Shown here piece by piece: positions 11,986 through 25,743 of a DNA stretch of 64,000 bases. The notes under the pieces were generated by a model that saw only the letters and a list, made by a program, of their open reading frames with translations, made no database searches and was not told the DNA's origin. This DNA is from Dipetalonema caudispina (lineage: Eukaryota > Nematoda > Chromadorea > Rhabditida > Onchocercidae): positions 1 to 64,000 of the forward strand of contig JABVXV010000018.1 in the NCBI GenBank assembly GCA_013365325.1, in the 5' to 3' direction. The position numbers and the translations under genes are program-made. Each line of letters starts with the position of its first letter. The stretch's first letter is position 1.

Positions 11986-12881
11986 ATGAGCAGTGGAGGT
12001 TGAGAATGAGAATGTATGCTTTTGCCTTAAAGATCCTTTTTAATATTAGGTATATGGTACCATTCCTAGGGTATTCGATAAATTTCCATTTCTAAGATAT
12101 ACGTAGTCCAATTGCTTAAGGGCAAATGTTAAAAACCTATAACATATGTGGAGTACTGTAATTCGGTCCAACAGAAATCATAGAAATCAACTAGAAAAAG
12201 AGTTATGAAAACCCTGGGAGTAGCTTAATACGGAAAACAAATGCAAGGAGGGATCAAAGTAAAGTAGGTAACCCCGAGAATATGTGGATTAATATTTCGC
12301 AGATTAAACACAAATGCGATAAGAGATTAGTTATTTTATTACTTGAAAGATTGAAGCTATAATGGCCTTATGTGATTCGCATTTGAAATCCAATAAAGTT
12401 TATGTAGCATGACCAGCATTTTGTTAAATTTTTCCTTATCACTATCTTTGACATGGCAGAGGCAGTTTGACGAAAGAAGAGAGTGAAAAACACTTAATAT
12501 TGACAGGATAACAAGTATTTAGATAATAACAAATTACAAAAAAAAGTTTAAAGGCACACAGAGAAGAGCAAATTAAAAAAATGGAGATAGCATCAAATAC
12601 AAAAAAAGAAACAAAAAAATATATATCGACAGTGCAACCAATCCTGTAGTATGCTTTCTAAAATTTATCTGAACTGCTAGATCTACTATTAATCAATATC
12701 TTTCAGAGCAGGAATGCAAAAAAAAACCATGTGCAACAATAAGTTAGCCTGCAGCTTATGTCGATATATACCCATTTTGGTCATTTCAGTTCCACATTAC
12801 AATAATATTTTTTCGTGATTTTTGTTAAATTATTGGCAATGATGTCAGCTGTATAAAAACTTAGGAAAAGATACTACTGAT
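11986..12881. other. Convergent 3' spacer between NUDT14-like gene and unc-112
   Basis: Both flanking genes end here from opposite strands. A possible polyadenylation signal AATAAA for the plus-strand gene lies at 12392-12397. Nothing else is recognised. Confidence 0.5.
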
Positions 12882-15800
12882 TTAAGCCCATCCACCAGTT
12901 AATTTATGGAAAAGCTCTTCATTTAATGTTTGATTTTGTTCTTTGTTTCGTAGCGACAGGAAAATATAGCCACCAATGAATTCATGTGCAACCTAAAAAA
13001 GAAATGATAAAAATTCTAGTCGTTGAAATTCATAAAGTGTTTAGAAAATCATTAAGACTTATCATCAGAAATATTTAGTTTCTACATATTGTATTGGTTT
13101 ACCAAAGAAACAATTAACCTTGCAATCAGCAGAGAGCGGTTTGAATTCGATATCTTCATCTTCGAATTGTATCTGTAAGTTTTTTTTAAATTCCGCTTTT
13201 ATTTTTCTATGTTTCGCATTTCAGTTGACAACCCTGAATCAGTAGCAGCTTTCATGAGAATACTACTAAAGTCAAACAAGGAAGTTCTAGCTGCACATCA
13301 CTTTATAAGTCAAATATCTTAGTTTTACTCTTGTCTTTTAATTCATACTCCACTCAGGAATTATCTAGTTCTGAAAGTATTCTTCTAATTTCATATTTTA
13401 ATTTCAATGGTTGTAACTAACGTCGAATTATAATCGAATAAGTATAAAAGATATACTGAAAACTGTGTGATATCTACAACGTGTACCTTGAAGAAAAAAA
13501 TTAAGGAAAACCAAACAGACTTTTAGATGTCGAATTTCCCAATTCACGTGCCATTTTTTCATCGTTGAAAACCTCCATGTTTTCAAACTTTCTCCCGTAT
13601 CCATATTCATTCGCATTATTCTGTTAAAAGCGATCCCCATCAATTCCGATTTCCGACTGTTTCTAAAAAGGGAAAAATTATATATGTAAAAAGACAGAGA
13701 TGATCTCTTTGAGTAGAAGGAATTGTAAAGGGCAAGCTAATTTGGAAACAATTTGTGAAACAAGAGAGAAAACACGATCTTGAATTTTGCGATAAAATTC
13801 AGGAACCTAAACCGAACGATGAAGTAATGGATGCCGTGTTCTGGTAGCGCTTCCCATGCCCGTATGTATTGTAACTTCGCTTCCATGCTCGATAAATTTC
13901 GAACACTTGAATGTGCTTCGGTGATTCGTTGTTGGAGCTACAATAACACTTAATTTACTAACTTATTTAGCGAAAGATGAAAAGTAATCAAGCGTTAACT
14001 GCAAATAAATAGGAATACTGGATGCATAAGTCAGTTAGAAGCAGCTTGCATGGATGAAAAGGATGTGTGTTATGGAAGTGAGGAAAGGATACCGAACACC
14101 AGCTTACATAATTTAACCGTAATGGAGGTTTCGAAAGTTATTTGAGGGTTAAATGCACAACAGTTAAAAGGAAAACAAATGGTACGATGTTCGGATGCAG
14201 TAACATTCATTTATCTTTGATTCTTTCACTTTCCAAATTTGCTTCGAATTATGCATCATATGGATTTTGAAAAATGACTTACTGCTTGCCTTGAACGTGC
14301 CCTGCGAGCATACCTCTGTGAAACAAATTCATCAACATTGAAATCAGGAGGCAATTCCACAGCAAGATGTTTTTTCAGTGCATTATTCTGCGCTCCTGCC
14401 ACTGGAAAAAAAACAAATCCACTATATCAACTTATTGTAGCGAAATTGGCTTTCTATAGTTTTCTTCGTAGTTATTTAAGTATTCTAAATTACTTCATAC
14501 AAGCACTAGCAATAACATTCAAGAAATATATCATTCCTCCAAAAAAATTACGAAACTTAGAGGCAACGAAGAAAGTTGTTTTGAAGCGATATGCTAGATC
14601 AAATAATTGATGAAAGAATATTTAAAAACCTCCTGACTGCATCTGCAACAGTTTTTTGATAGAATCAACTTCTGACTGATAACTTGCATCAGCCATCGTT
14701 TTTCCACGCGAAGCAAGACGGCATGCAGCCATCCAACGTGCATACTGATGTTCCTATAAAAAAACTTTGAGCATAATTTCCTCATACAAATATTTTGATG
14801 AATATTCATAAAACTCGATCGTAAGACCAGATTCTTCGATCTCAATTAAATTTTTAGCTTCATGCCATTACCAGTATGTTAAAATACATACATGAGTTAT
14901 ATGAAAAAGAGAAAATTGTTGCTTCCTCTTTGAAACACTTTGATTCAGTAATTTTATTCAATACGAACTCACCGTATCACATTTTAAAATCATTTCACTC
15001 ATGCCTTCACTACTCGGTATAAGTAATTTGATATGGAATTTTGACTGCGCCAAAAAAACATCTGGTGTTACCTCGCATCCTGAAAAATAAAGTTCTATAG
15101 TAAAGCATAAAAAACGCAATTAAAAATGAGATCTAATTTGACAATATCTTTAGGGAATAATTAGGAACATTTAGTAGTTTTTAGAATGAATTAAATGTAT
15201 CAAATCCGAGGATGGTTACTGTGAAAATACTTGAGCATGGATATGACGAGCATCTACAAAGTTTCATCAAAATCTACGATAAGAAGGATGATCTGTTGAA
15301 TGGACTGCAATACTGTGGAAACCAAAAGTAGCAAAAAATTAGATCTCAAAAACAAATGAAAAAAACAAACCTTTAAGACTGAAATGCCCTACTGGTGGAC
15401 CATTCATGTCATTCGAATTCTGATGCCAACTGAGATGCAAATCTCGAAATGAGAAATATGCTCGTTTAAAGCCTTTGAACGCTATTTTTTTCGGCCTAAA
15501 TCGTGTGTTCCTGTTAGGAAAGTAATTTGAGCATGAAATTTCAAGATAAAGTATCCACTCCAACGTAGCAAATGAAACAATGAATAAGACAGTCATTCGA
15601 ATAAACATGATTATTCAAAAAGCTGGTCCCGCATCTTTCATCTGATTTCTTATTAACTGATACTTTTATATGTTTTAAATTATACAATTACCAGTGCCGA
15701 TTTTACACGAAATTCAATCCGTCAATCTTACTTCATATATTTGAGATAATCGGCAAGTTCGGGAACTTGTGTAAGATCCGCCTTACGATTGAAAGCTGCT

Positions 15801-18800
15801 GCGTCCAGATTTTGCTCCTGAAAAAACTCAATGAATTAGTTCCTGATCCCTATCTTTGAAGATTTTGGTTGAGCTTAATAATTATAAAAGTCTAAAATAA
15901 CACAGAAAGTTTTGTCAAACAATTTGAGTTCTTAATCATATTGCATTCGACGACAATAACATGCAAAATTTCGAGTAAAAATGATAACTTACAAGTTCAT
16001 CCAGTAATAAATCCACGTCATCTTTCTCCGGAGCTTCTGGTTCTGGTAAATCACGCTGCAGGGTAGCTTGTAACTGCAAACGAACCATGCCTTACTTGTA
16101 GAATTTTGCAAAATTCTGCTTGAAAATTTGAAATCTTCCACGAGTCTAACAAAATATTTTAAAAACAAACTTGCAGTGCAGCAAAAAGCATTGCTTCTTC
16201 CTCGGTATGATCAAATTCTTCCAGTAGAATAGACCATTTAGCTTGTTCGTACAACTGATTGATACGTACTGGATCGTACTGCAAAGACATTAATAATATG
16301 TGAAGTTCCTATTTTACATATAAAGAACTTTGTGTCTGAAGAGTTTTGTTCGTTTTATTTCTCATTTTTTAGAAAGTTGAAAGGAATAATTTGGAAAACA
16401 ATAAACACATACCTTAGGATTTATGTCGAAAAATGACATGTATTTGAATCTCAGAAGGACCATGTCACCTTCGGATATTCCTTGCTCCATGAGAGACCTA
16501 TAAAATGTCGTTGTAGGAAAAAAGTTGCATTCAAATCGAAGTATACTGTACAAATTCATTAACTTTCCACACCAAATGAGTACTATATTAGTCATTCTTG
16601 GTGATTCACATGCACCGTAATAGGCAATTTTGCTCCTTTTTTCTTCTTTTAAAAAGGTATACGACGAGACCACAATCTTTGGAACACAAAATTTTTAAAA
16701 TCCAACATTTATAAATAAATTAATAGTTACTCTCAATTGAAACATCAATTATCCTCACAAGCTATTCTATCCGAAATTTTTATTAATCAACGCTTCCATA
16801 TCGCTACGATAATTCAGTACCTAAAATTCGAAAATGAAGACAAAATAACTTCACAGACCAAGGAGTTAAATATTCACCTTGACGAATCAAGCCAACCACG
16901 ATTAAGCGCTGCTTTTTCAACATAATTCTGTGGCCTAAAGACACTCATTTCTTTACTTGGAATAATGCGCGGTGACTGCACAAGCGCCATATCATACTGT
17001 TCATTTTCGAGCCCTTCACAGAATGAAACGGAAGGCATAATAGGGTTGCGACCAATTGAACCACCATACTGAAAATTCAAAAGAATTTTGAAAACCACAA
17101 AATTAAATTCACTAATAGCAAACTTCCGTAATGCCTCACTTACCCTTAAATTTTGGATATGTATGGAGTTTTAAGTAATCAGTGAAAACACAAGAATCAA
17201 TAATATAAAAAAAGGTTTCCGAAAGAAATAAACTTACAGCACCAGGACCAGGACTGACCCCTCTTGGAACTGTTCCTGCACGTGGGAGTGAGCCAAGCTC
17301 ACTAGCATTAAATATCTGGCCACTTGTTGACAACCCCGGACTGGTACCTCGACGAAGTGGTCGAGACAAGTTGGAAGTAGATGCACTGATCGGTTTCTGT
17401 CGACGAAGGGTACCAGGACCAATTGATTCCTGAAAAGCACTTATAGAAGAAAAAATTCGTGCACGTGGTTTCAGAATTCAAATTTGAAATTTCTAAGAAA
17501 TTCTGTTTGTCGCAGCTTCCAAATAATAAATGCAAAACCAATTTCTGTCACTTGAGTTAGAAAAATACAGTATTTCGCCTACCTCTAAGTGTGGCAATTG
17601 CTGTGGACCAGTTTGATCCAGCTCAAATCCAAGACCCTTTCTAAGAAGCTCTGGTGGTATAAATCGTACTAGCGACAATTCTTCAGAGTACCTTATGCCT
17701 GAAATTTAAATTTCTTTCACCATAAAAGTTCCTTTCGGCCTAATGGGAAATTCCATTTATTATTAATCAGAAAGTAATTAATACAAATGTACTACAAAAG
17801 TATCAGGGACATATTATAGATGGAGGATAGATTACCGATTTCTCGACAAAGTTGCTGCGTGGCACGAACAATATTCACGGAGAAATCCAAGCGTGCATCA
17901 ATCATTTGCAAATCCGGTAATTGCACTCTAGAAGCATTTTTATATAAGCTAATGATTTGAAAACTGAGTTCTGAGCCCTAAATAAACATTTTTATCTAAC
18001 GATGCAGACAATGGTGAAAGTGGTTTTAGTTCAGCATACAGTTATTTATCAACTATCATGAATACGATGCATTCTCGCAAAAAATTATACAGCAAAGCAA
18101 ATTTTACATTTATGTACGTTAAACGAGCCATAGAAACAAACATTGCTAGTTTATGCTGAGGAGTAAACTCCAAATTGCAGTTAGCAGTAATACCAATTTG
18201 ATCCAATGTGCTACGTGTATGCGTAAGCCAACGTCTTTTTTCGGGCCACCAAAGTGCATGGTCGCTCCAATCCTTGCTCATATCTGTAAATGTTACTCTT
18301 CAATAGAAAACTTCATATTTCATTGTAATGCTTTGAGAAAAACTTTATTCTGCAACAGTAAATCAACATCATCAAAGACGTTGATTACTGACTGATAAGA
18401 AATAACGTAGTTTAAAATGGGTAAATCTCGTTAAGAAAACATATAATTTATGTATATTTTCTGAGTTACAAATACTTAGAGAAGATGAAACTCATTTTAC
18501 TTGAGCAAAATCAAAATTACTGCAGATAATGGTCGAGGACAAATACCAGACAAGTGAAATTCAAAAAGTCAAAATACAGAAGATGCATTTTCCCCATAAT
18601 GATGTTATATTTTTCTAAAAGGTAACTCAGTTCAAAGGTCGAAAAATATTAGTACGAAGAAGGACGAACCAACTTCATCGACCAGTCTAAGCATTAAACC
18701 ACCAATATGTAACGATCCAGTAACATATAAATTTCGCTGGATATTCAAGTCGGTAACCAAAATCGAAATTTGCCAACTGCCATCATTAGCGATATCATTC

Positions 18801-18817
18801 TCTACCAAATGAGTCAT
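12882..18817 (-). CDS. unc-112: UNC-112 / kindlin (fermitin) integrin-adhesion protein
   Basis: Eighteen exons in minus order: 18670-18817, 18142-18283, 17836-17927, 17583-17698, 17238-17429, 16878-17068, 16413-16497, 16171-16278, 15993-16073, 15732-15817, 15371-15510, 14973-15079, 14630-14753, 14283-14395, 13807-13937, 13521-13662, 13119-13172 and 12882-12992. They close in phase to 720 residues, the length of the C. elegans protein. Kindlins bind beta-integrin tails and the ILK complex at muscle attachment sites. F0 shows [16 protein letters not shown] and [14 protein letters not shown]2 has GWLDSSRSLMEQ and FFDINPKYDPVRI. The PH domain runs from about residue 415 ([17 protein letters not shown]) to [20 protein letters not shown]3 has [16 protein letters not shown] near 655. 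The C-terminus is [11 protein letters not shown] to LTGGWA. Exon 5 codes a Ser/Pro/Arg-rich linker (about 167-230). The acceptor-like site before the ATG is weak. Confidence 0.95.
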
Positions 18818-19185
18818 TGCTTCCCTTAATTATTAAAGCTTATTAACCGTATGAAAATATAAATCATATAATTCACGCGACGCACGTCAATTTGTGTGAA
18901 TGCAAAATATAAATTTGATAAACCGTTGAAAAGAAAAGTGTAGACAAGTGAATATTTGTTAAATGATATCTTTTTTCATAAAAATTCACATAAAATCATA
19001 GCATATGTCATTCTTAATAGATAGGAAGTGACAGATAAATACAACGTTCGACTGGCCGCATGGATGTTAGCTTACATCTTGCTCCGTTCATCCAACTTCA
19101 TAATTGCACTGCTGCAATCATTGCTTGCCCACCAACAATACATTTCGTGAATGCAGCGTGTTTATAGCACCATTAAGTGTACAAA

Positions 19186-19223
19186 CATACATACACACAC
19201 ACACACATACACACACACACACA
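19186..19223. repeat. (CA)n microsatellite
   Basis: An imperfect CA-dinucleotide run with two TA interruptions lies upstream of unc-112. Confidence 0.9.
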
Positions 19224-19390
19224 AATAGATTAGATCAAATAAATATGCAGAGAGGTATGAAAACAATTAGGACAGTACGAACAGACGAGAAAGTAGAAGC
19301 TATTCAGGGATAGCTAGGCTAAGATGAGGATATTAACGGAATACCAAACTACCAATCCACCCACTAACAACAATTATTGGAGGAAGATTT

Positions 19391-19393
<3 letters not shown>

Positions 19394-19421
<28 letters not shown>
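19394..19421. repeat. (GA)n microsatellite
   Basis: A pure GA-dinucleotide run of about 14 units lies about 0.6 kb upstream of the unc-112 start codon. GA tracts can be promoter elements, but no role is shown. Confidence 0.9.
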
Positions 19422-21648
19422 TCATTAAGAATTACTACTGCTAGCTGCTCCTCTTTAAAGTACTAATGCGCGCATTTTTCTAACATCCAGTAAAATCGGT
19501 ATAACTAATTAAAGTGCTTAATGTCCAGAAGAGATGGCATGTTTCCGACTACGTTGCCATAATCTATGGACATACGATATACAGGTCAACTATACCAAAG
19601 TATCGTGCAATTTTAACGCTTTGATAGGATGGAATGCGTTTGAAACCAAATTTTAATGATAAATTCAGTAACTGCCATAAGGAAAATATCGTACCGCAGA
19701 GTGCTCAAATAAAACGTTGGAAAAAAATCTATTCATACCAAGTTATCAGAGTTCAGTCTTTTTTCTCTAAAGCTGTAGCAGAAATCCGTAAATGACTTAA
19801 GCTCAGTTTCCAACTTCTGCAAAGAAACCACTATATCTCAGTCTTTCTTTATCTTTCAAATAACAAGTGAAAGTGAACTTCGACCTTCAAACGAACTACA
19901 TGAGAAAATGACGCAGCTAAGTGCGTCTAATTCGATAACTTAGAAATGAAATAAAGCAAAAACATAGGAAAATTAATCCTGAAATATTTCGATCGGAAGA
20001 AAAGATTCTTACAATAAATAATATCACGATTTTAAAATTCTTGAGCTTTACCTGCGTAAACAATAAAAAATATGGAGCAAATATTTATTTGTTTAAAACC
20101 TGAATACAAATAAATCGCAAATGGATTTAAAGCAAAATTAAAGGAATGTATTAAAAAGAAGTAAAAATTATCATCATTCAACATAATTTCCACGACTTCA
20201 AGTCATTAATTCATTTTTCATAGCTTCTTGAGCCGGATTAGTACTTTTTATAACTCGTTGTTAAAATGTTTAATTTTTCTAAAGCAACCAAAATAGAAAG
20301 AAGTTTGGACAACATAATCAACCTCAAGTTATGCATGCATAAGAGAGCTTTAAATCTAAATACATGCGTATTTTGCGCAAATAGAAAAGCCTTAAAATGA
20401 GCCAAATTCCCCTGAATGATGAAAGATAACACTATTACATAAAACTTCCTAAATCAAGCACATACCAGTCAAACAAAGAGAATTCTAAACTTGTACAAAA
20501 AATGTTCAAAATAAAGGAGATAAATAAGCAACAAAGATGGAGAGGCTATTTCGCGCTTACTTAATGCAAAATCATGAAGAAAAAATTCGGAAAGTAAATG
20601 AGTAAGCTGGAGGCGACCATTTCTTGGTTATAATTAGATTCAGCAGCGTTTAAAATTAGATCCATCAAAATTAAGTCTAGTTGGACTCAACAATCTCTAA
20701 GACAAAAAAAAACAGCGTCGCACCTGATAAAACCTATCATCTACAAATAAGCTATAAAAAAACTAAGGCCAAATGTAGCACCTCTGATAATATCACTACT
20801 GACCAATCTGGTACTAAAACAGATGAACTTAAAAGTGAAAAATAAAATGAGATTTTACCAATCATATTAACAGCTTAGCACATTTGGAAAATAGACAAAA
20901 AATGCGGTAAGTGAAAGTCGTATCTGTAAGAAACCATGGAAATATCACAAAAGAAGATATATCGTTCTTGTACGAAATCATAAATATGTAAAAACTGTTA
21001 AAAAGTGCTAAAATGAAAACAGTATAAAAAGTATAATTTCTTGATTTTAAATATTCTATTTTTCTGTTCAAAACAATATAACATCGACAAATAATCATTG
21101 TACTGAAAGTGAAACTTACTGTACTAAATGCCTGATACTTCACCTTTCATTTTTGCTATTTACTTAATAGTAAAAAAACCTTTTACTTCATTACTTACAA
21201 TAAAAGTAAGAAGTAACACATCAAGCATATCAGAAACGAATACCAACATTCCTAATCATCGCCATAATAATATCTCAAGAACTTCCTCAAGCAGTGATTG
21301 AAACAAAAGATTTCTGAAAATGATCAGTTGGGATTTTTCAGATCCTGATGTAATTACTATCAAGCAAACAGCTAGTAAAAATTTACTTCTTTCCAATATT
21401 TTGGAAATTTCTAATCCATTTAATTAATAAATATAACTAATCGTAAAATACAGGCGTTGGTACAGCAATAACTTTATAAGGTCATGAGTAGTAATTTATC
21501 AAAAGGTTTAATTATAAACCCAAGGTTAAGTCATCTCCCAGATTTCAAACAATCTAGAAAAGGAGAATGAACATGATGTTACTTGAAAAGAAATTATGTC
21601 TATTTGAAGTAATCTATAAACAACTAACGATATGTGTTGGAGTTGTGT

Positions 21649-24600
21649 TTATCGAAATTCAATTTTCTGTAGGCTCAGGTCACCTTTCACAGTGATACTT
21701 TCAACGTGAATCAGTTTGGAAAACCTTCGGTAATTAAAATTAGCAAAATGATCGCTGTTAACTGTTATCTGAAACAAAATATTTAAAACTTAATATTATG
21801 AAATCATTAATAACGACAAGGGATAATCTCGTCTATAAAACGAAAAATCAATGCTTGTCTAAAGTTGCCTGCAACGTCAGTCACGCATCCAAGATAATTC
21901 TTTGAATTAAAAGTACGTTATCAAGCAGATACATATGTATGAAGGATATTGATATATATCTATATTATGAAGGTTGTTTCATAGCAACCAGCTTGACTTA
22001 TACTCGTTCTAGTTTTCAACAGAAACTTTTTTATGAAATGTTTCACTTCTCATTCTGGATATATTAAAAAAATCTCTTGGTATTTTGGATTTTATATAAC
22101 TAAATGATACATAAGATAAGACTTACCTACCTGGAATGAGGCCATTTATCATTAAATGGTAATGACCATTATTAATTTTATGTAAACAAGAAAAAAGAAT
22201 TCAAAATGGATCATCAACAAACTTACGGAAATGTGCTCGTTCTCAAAATAAAATATGATGTCAAAAGTAATTCCTCGTCGAAAAGGAAAGGAGTACATTT
22301 CACGCTCTTCTTTTTGCCATTCTCCAAACTCCGTACTATTTCGCACTACTGCTTCCTGTTTAAAAAACAGACAAAATAATTCTAGCGGCTAAAATTCTAA
22401 ATAAAATCATATAGGATATATATAAACAAATATATTTCCGGGGCTTTTAGTACTCGAAAGATTACCAAACGATAATTTTAATTGAAGATATAAATGAAAT
22501 TCAACAGAACTAGAAATTATAATTTCACCAACATGATAGTTTATCAAATCATTCTTGACATGTATTTAGATTAAGCGATGGAGAGAATAAAGGAACTATC
22601 AATAAAAGTAAATCTCTAGTAAATCTAGAAAGTAGGGTATTATTCTCAGCAAATTTCAGAATACGCAGAAACGTACTCAAACAAACCTTTTCGTTTCCTA
22701 CTGAAAAATTTACTCGAAAATGAAAGAAATGTTCCATCGGTGTCAAAAAGTTGATTGTGAAGCACTCAGCATTCATCAGCGGTGTACCAGTAACTAATAC
22801 TTTTACACCGTGTGACAATCTCTCCTTCAAACGCATTTCAAAAGGGACTTTCTGAAACTTGCTACATCAGAGAAAAACCAATCCTAATAAGAATAGCTCA
22901 GAAATGGAAAAATGAGGTGGAGATCAAAAAGCCCGGTCGTTAATTTCAGCACACAAAATATAAGGTAGATAACTGTATTTCTGTATTGCAAATTACAAAC
23001 GTAGGCAATGTTTAGTTCTACTGAGCTGTTTGTATAGCTAATTATATATTAACAGGCTTGCGGATGATATCGTTGATGGAAAGTTTGCCAACTTCGTCAG
23101 TGAGTTCCATTGGCTTGCGAGCTGTGGCATTCTGTAAACCAAAAATTGGTTGAAAATAATGCACAAATAAAATAGAAACATAAAATATTTTTGAGGAAAT
23201 TTTAACGAAATTTTCAACCAAGAATAAATCGGGAAGAATTAAAGGAAATAATGAACTGATGAAAAAAGAACTACTACAGTTCAATGTTGGTCAGTAATGT
23301 TGAAGAATTTAAGACTGTCATTTGACACTTAGCAAAGATAATAACAGGAAGCATACTGTAAAGAACGGCAAAAATTTATTTGCAACCACAAAATGTGATC
23401 GAATTCAGAGGAAAGGGGATGGATAAATAGGTGACGAACAGTTCCCATTTTTTATTAACACTTTCTCAGTATAGAATGCAGAAAATCTTTTTAAAACATT
23501 TTAAAATCCTTATGAATGCTACTCAGACTTATTATTCCCGACTTGGGAAGCATGATTCTTTAAGCAAATGCTCTACTCTCTGGATTCTTGGAAGCTTACT
23601 GACACTTGCAATGCAGACTAGTTCTGGCAATGAGAATGAAGAAATGTCGTTACTGATCAAAGCAAACTAAAATGAAAAGAATGGACAGAACTGCCAATGT
23701 GAGACAAAAATACACAGTACAGTTCGGTTCGGTGTGAATTGCAAACAGCAATCTTACAATATCATTAAGATTTCAATCAACCCTTGCTTAGATCATCGTG
23801 ACAACTTCACAGGATTCGGATCCAATCATTGGAATGTTTTATAATGAACGCGTAAACAGTTCAAAATGGCTTAAAACAAACGAAGGGAATAATAAGATAA
23901 AAGTTCGACTACTTCAGATCAAAGCTAAAACTGAACAGGATGAATTAAAATATAATGCATTCATAACAACACTGTGATCAAAGCAGAAAGGTGGATGGAT
24001 GCAGGAACTTGGAAAAAAACATTACAGTGTGAGTTAATGCAGAGTTTTTTTTTTTCATATTCATCTGTAAGAGAGGGCATTTCATTTATCTATCAATCCA
24101 AAGTAAGCAGAACTTTCTTTAAAGTGTTCATGAGCAACAAAACTTGTCTGATTAATTGAAAATTACACTTCTTTCAGCAGTATAACTAAATAAAGATAAT
24201 ATTATTGCATGAATTCAACAGCGAAGTTCACTTAAGTATCGCAATGTCTTTGAATTTCGATGTAAATAAACAACTCTCTATAACGACAAAATAAGTAATC
24301 ACAGAGACTAATATACAGATAACGTAAGCCTGAGCTTTCGGAGTACCACGCAACAATAGGACCACTCTACTGCAAGCGTTCACATAGATCATCATTTAAA
24401 TCAGTAAATGATATTCACTACTCTGAATGTTTAATGTCCACCAGAAGATCTTCCATAATGTTTCATGATTAAACCCAGAAGGTGAAAACTAAGCATACTT
24501 AAGCTTAATGCGAAAGTAAAGAATAGAATAAACAAATTTAGAATTTAATAGAAAAACACTTACATTGATTCCATTATATTCAATTGTGCTGATTTTGACA

Positions 24601-25743
24601 TTGCCTCCTATAAAGACTGTCTTAATACTAGTAATCGGTATTCGATGTAAATAATCACACAAATGACGACCATTTACAGCAATCTAAATTTCATTAATAA
24701 TATGAACTCTGTTTCAAAGCACGGATTCTGGTCTAACTATTCATTTTAACTTAATTTTAATCCTAAATCATCCCCAAATTTATTTTAAAAGTTTTGAACT
24801 TAAAAATCAGGAGAGAAATCGCAAAATTCAAACTGTCTGTGAGTTTGGATTAAATTTGAACGATTTTTACTAAATGATGAGATGTCATGACAACAAATTC
24901 AACGTACACTGAAATAATTAGCAAGCACCAAGATGCGCATTGAAAATTCATCCCCTTCTTTGAAAACATTTGCGTAGCGCTCCTCCATACCCCATCGATT
25001 GCCAATTAATGAATTTAATACAATTTGTCGATCAGGTGGAGGACCAAACCTGTGTAGCTTTTATTACATGTTTGTCCTTCCTTCTTTCAATATTTTTTCC
25101 TTTCTCACAGGACCTATGTATCATAACCTCTCAAAGTTACGCGGACCAGAGAAGACTTTTTAGATTTCTTGACGATTCCAGTATATAGACATTTTAATGG
25201 TGGCTTCGAGATAAAAAATTTAATATAAGAAATCTCCTTCTCCTTTTGCTTTAGTAACTTACTCATTACCACACTCTACATAACTGTAATTAAATGGTAT
25301 TGCACTTTGCAGTGACTGCAAAATGGTATTGCACTTTGTACTGACTGCACAAAGTATTATAACTCACCATGAGCTGCTGGTATCGAATCGAGGATTGAAA
25401 TGCAACGCTTTGTCATCCTGATGATCACCTTGAATGAGCAAACCACAACAAAATTCTATGACGAAACGTTTCTGGCGAGGATCGTGCAGAACGGAACCCC
25501 TGATAATGATACTTCGACCTGGATACAACCCATCCGAAATCACTTCCATGTACGGTATCACCTGTAATCGGTTGGCTTTTTAAACTGATTTAGACTTCAC
25601 AAATAAATAAATCATCACATGATTCGTTGGTTAACGTGTAAATAAAATTTTTTGCTATTTTAACTAAAATATTATGCGGATGAGGAGGAACGTACCGGAT
25701 CGGTTATGACAATGGTTGGTTCCGGTGGTGTTGACGATGACAT
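21649..25743 (-). CDS. Two-domain (tandem-repeat) galectin
   Basis: Exons in minus order: 25696-25743, 25368-25561, 24908-25049, 24564-24683, 23054-23131, 22687-22851, 22227-22355 and 21649-21768. They give 331 residues. Galectins bind beta-galactosides without a signal peptide, and none is seen here. The first carbohydrate-recognition domain (about 17-155) keeps the full set: HFNPR (H70, N72, R74), N93 and W100-x-x-E103-x-R105. The second (about 195-331) keeps N255 and WQKEER (W262, E265, R267), but the first motif reads HFRVN (H238, R240, N242), with Asn and Arg exchanged. Exon 5 codes the linker. Its donor is a weak GTTAAT, and reading through it meets a stop at 23042-23044, which would give a one-domain form. 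An acceptor-like ACAG lies one base before the ATG, suggesting trans-splicing. Sugar preference cannot be read from the sequence. Confidence 0.93.
25292..25349. repeat. 29-base tandem duplication in galectin intron 2
   Basis: Two adjacent 29-base units (25292-25320 and 25321-25349) differ at two positions. They lie about 20 bases inside the intron from the donor of exon 2. Confidence 0.9.

Larger units (their letters stand above)
18818..21648. other. Spacer between unc-112 start and galectin end, with microsatellites
   Basis: About 2.8 kb separates the unc-112 start codon from the stop of the next minus-strand gene. It should contain the unc-112 promoter and the galectin 3' UTR. It holds a (CA)n tract near 19186-19223 and a (GA)n tract at about 19394-19421. 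Short open frames here have no recognisable domain. Confidence 0.55.
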
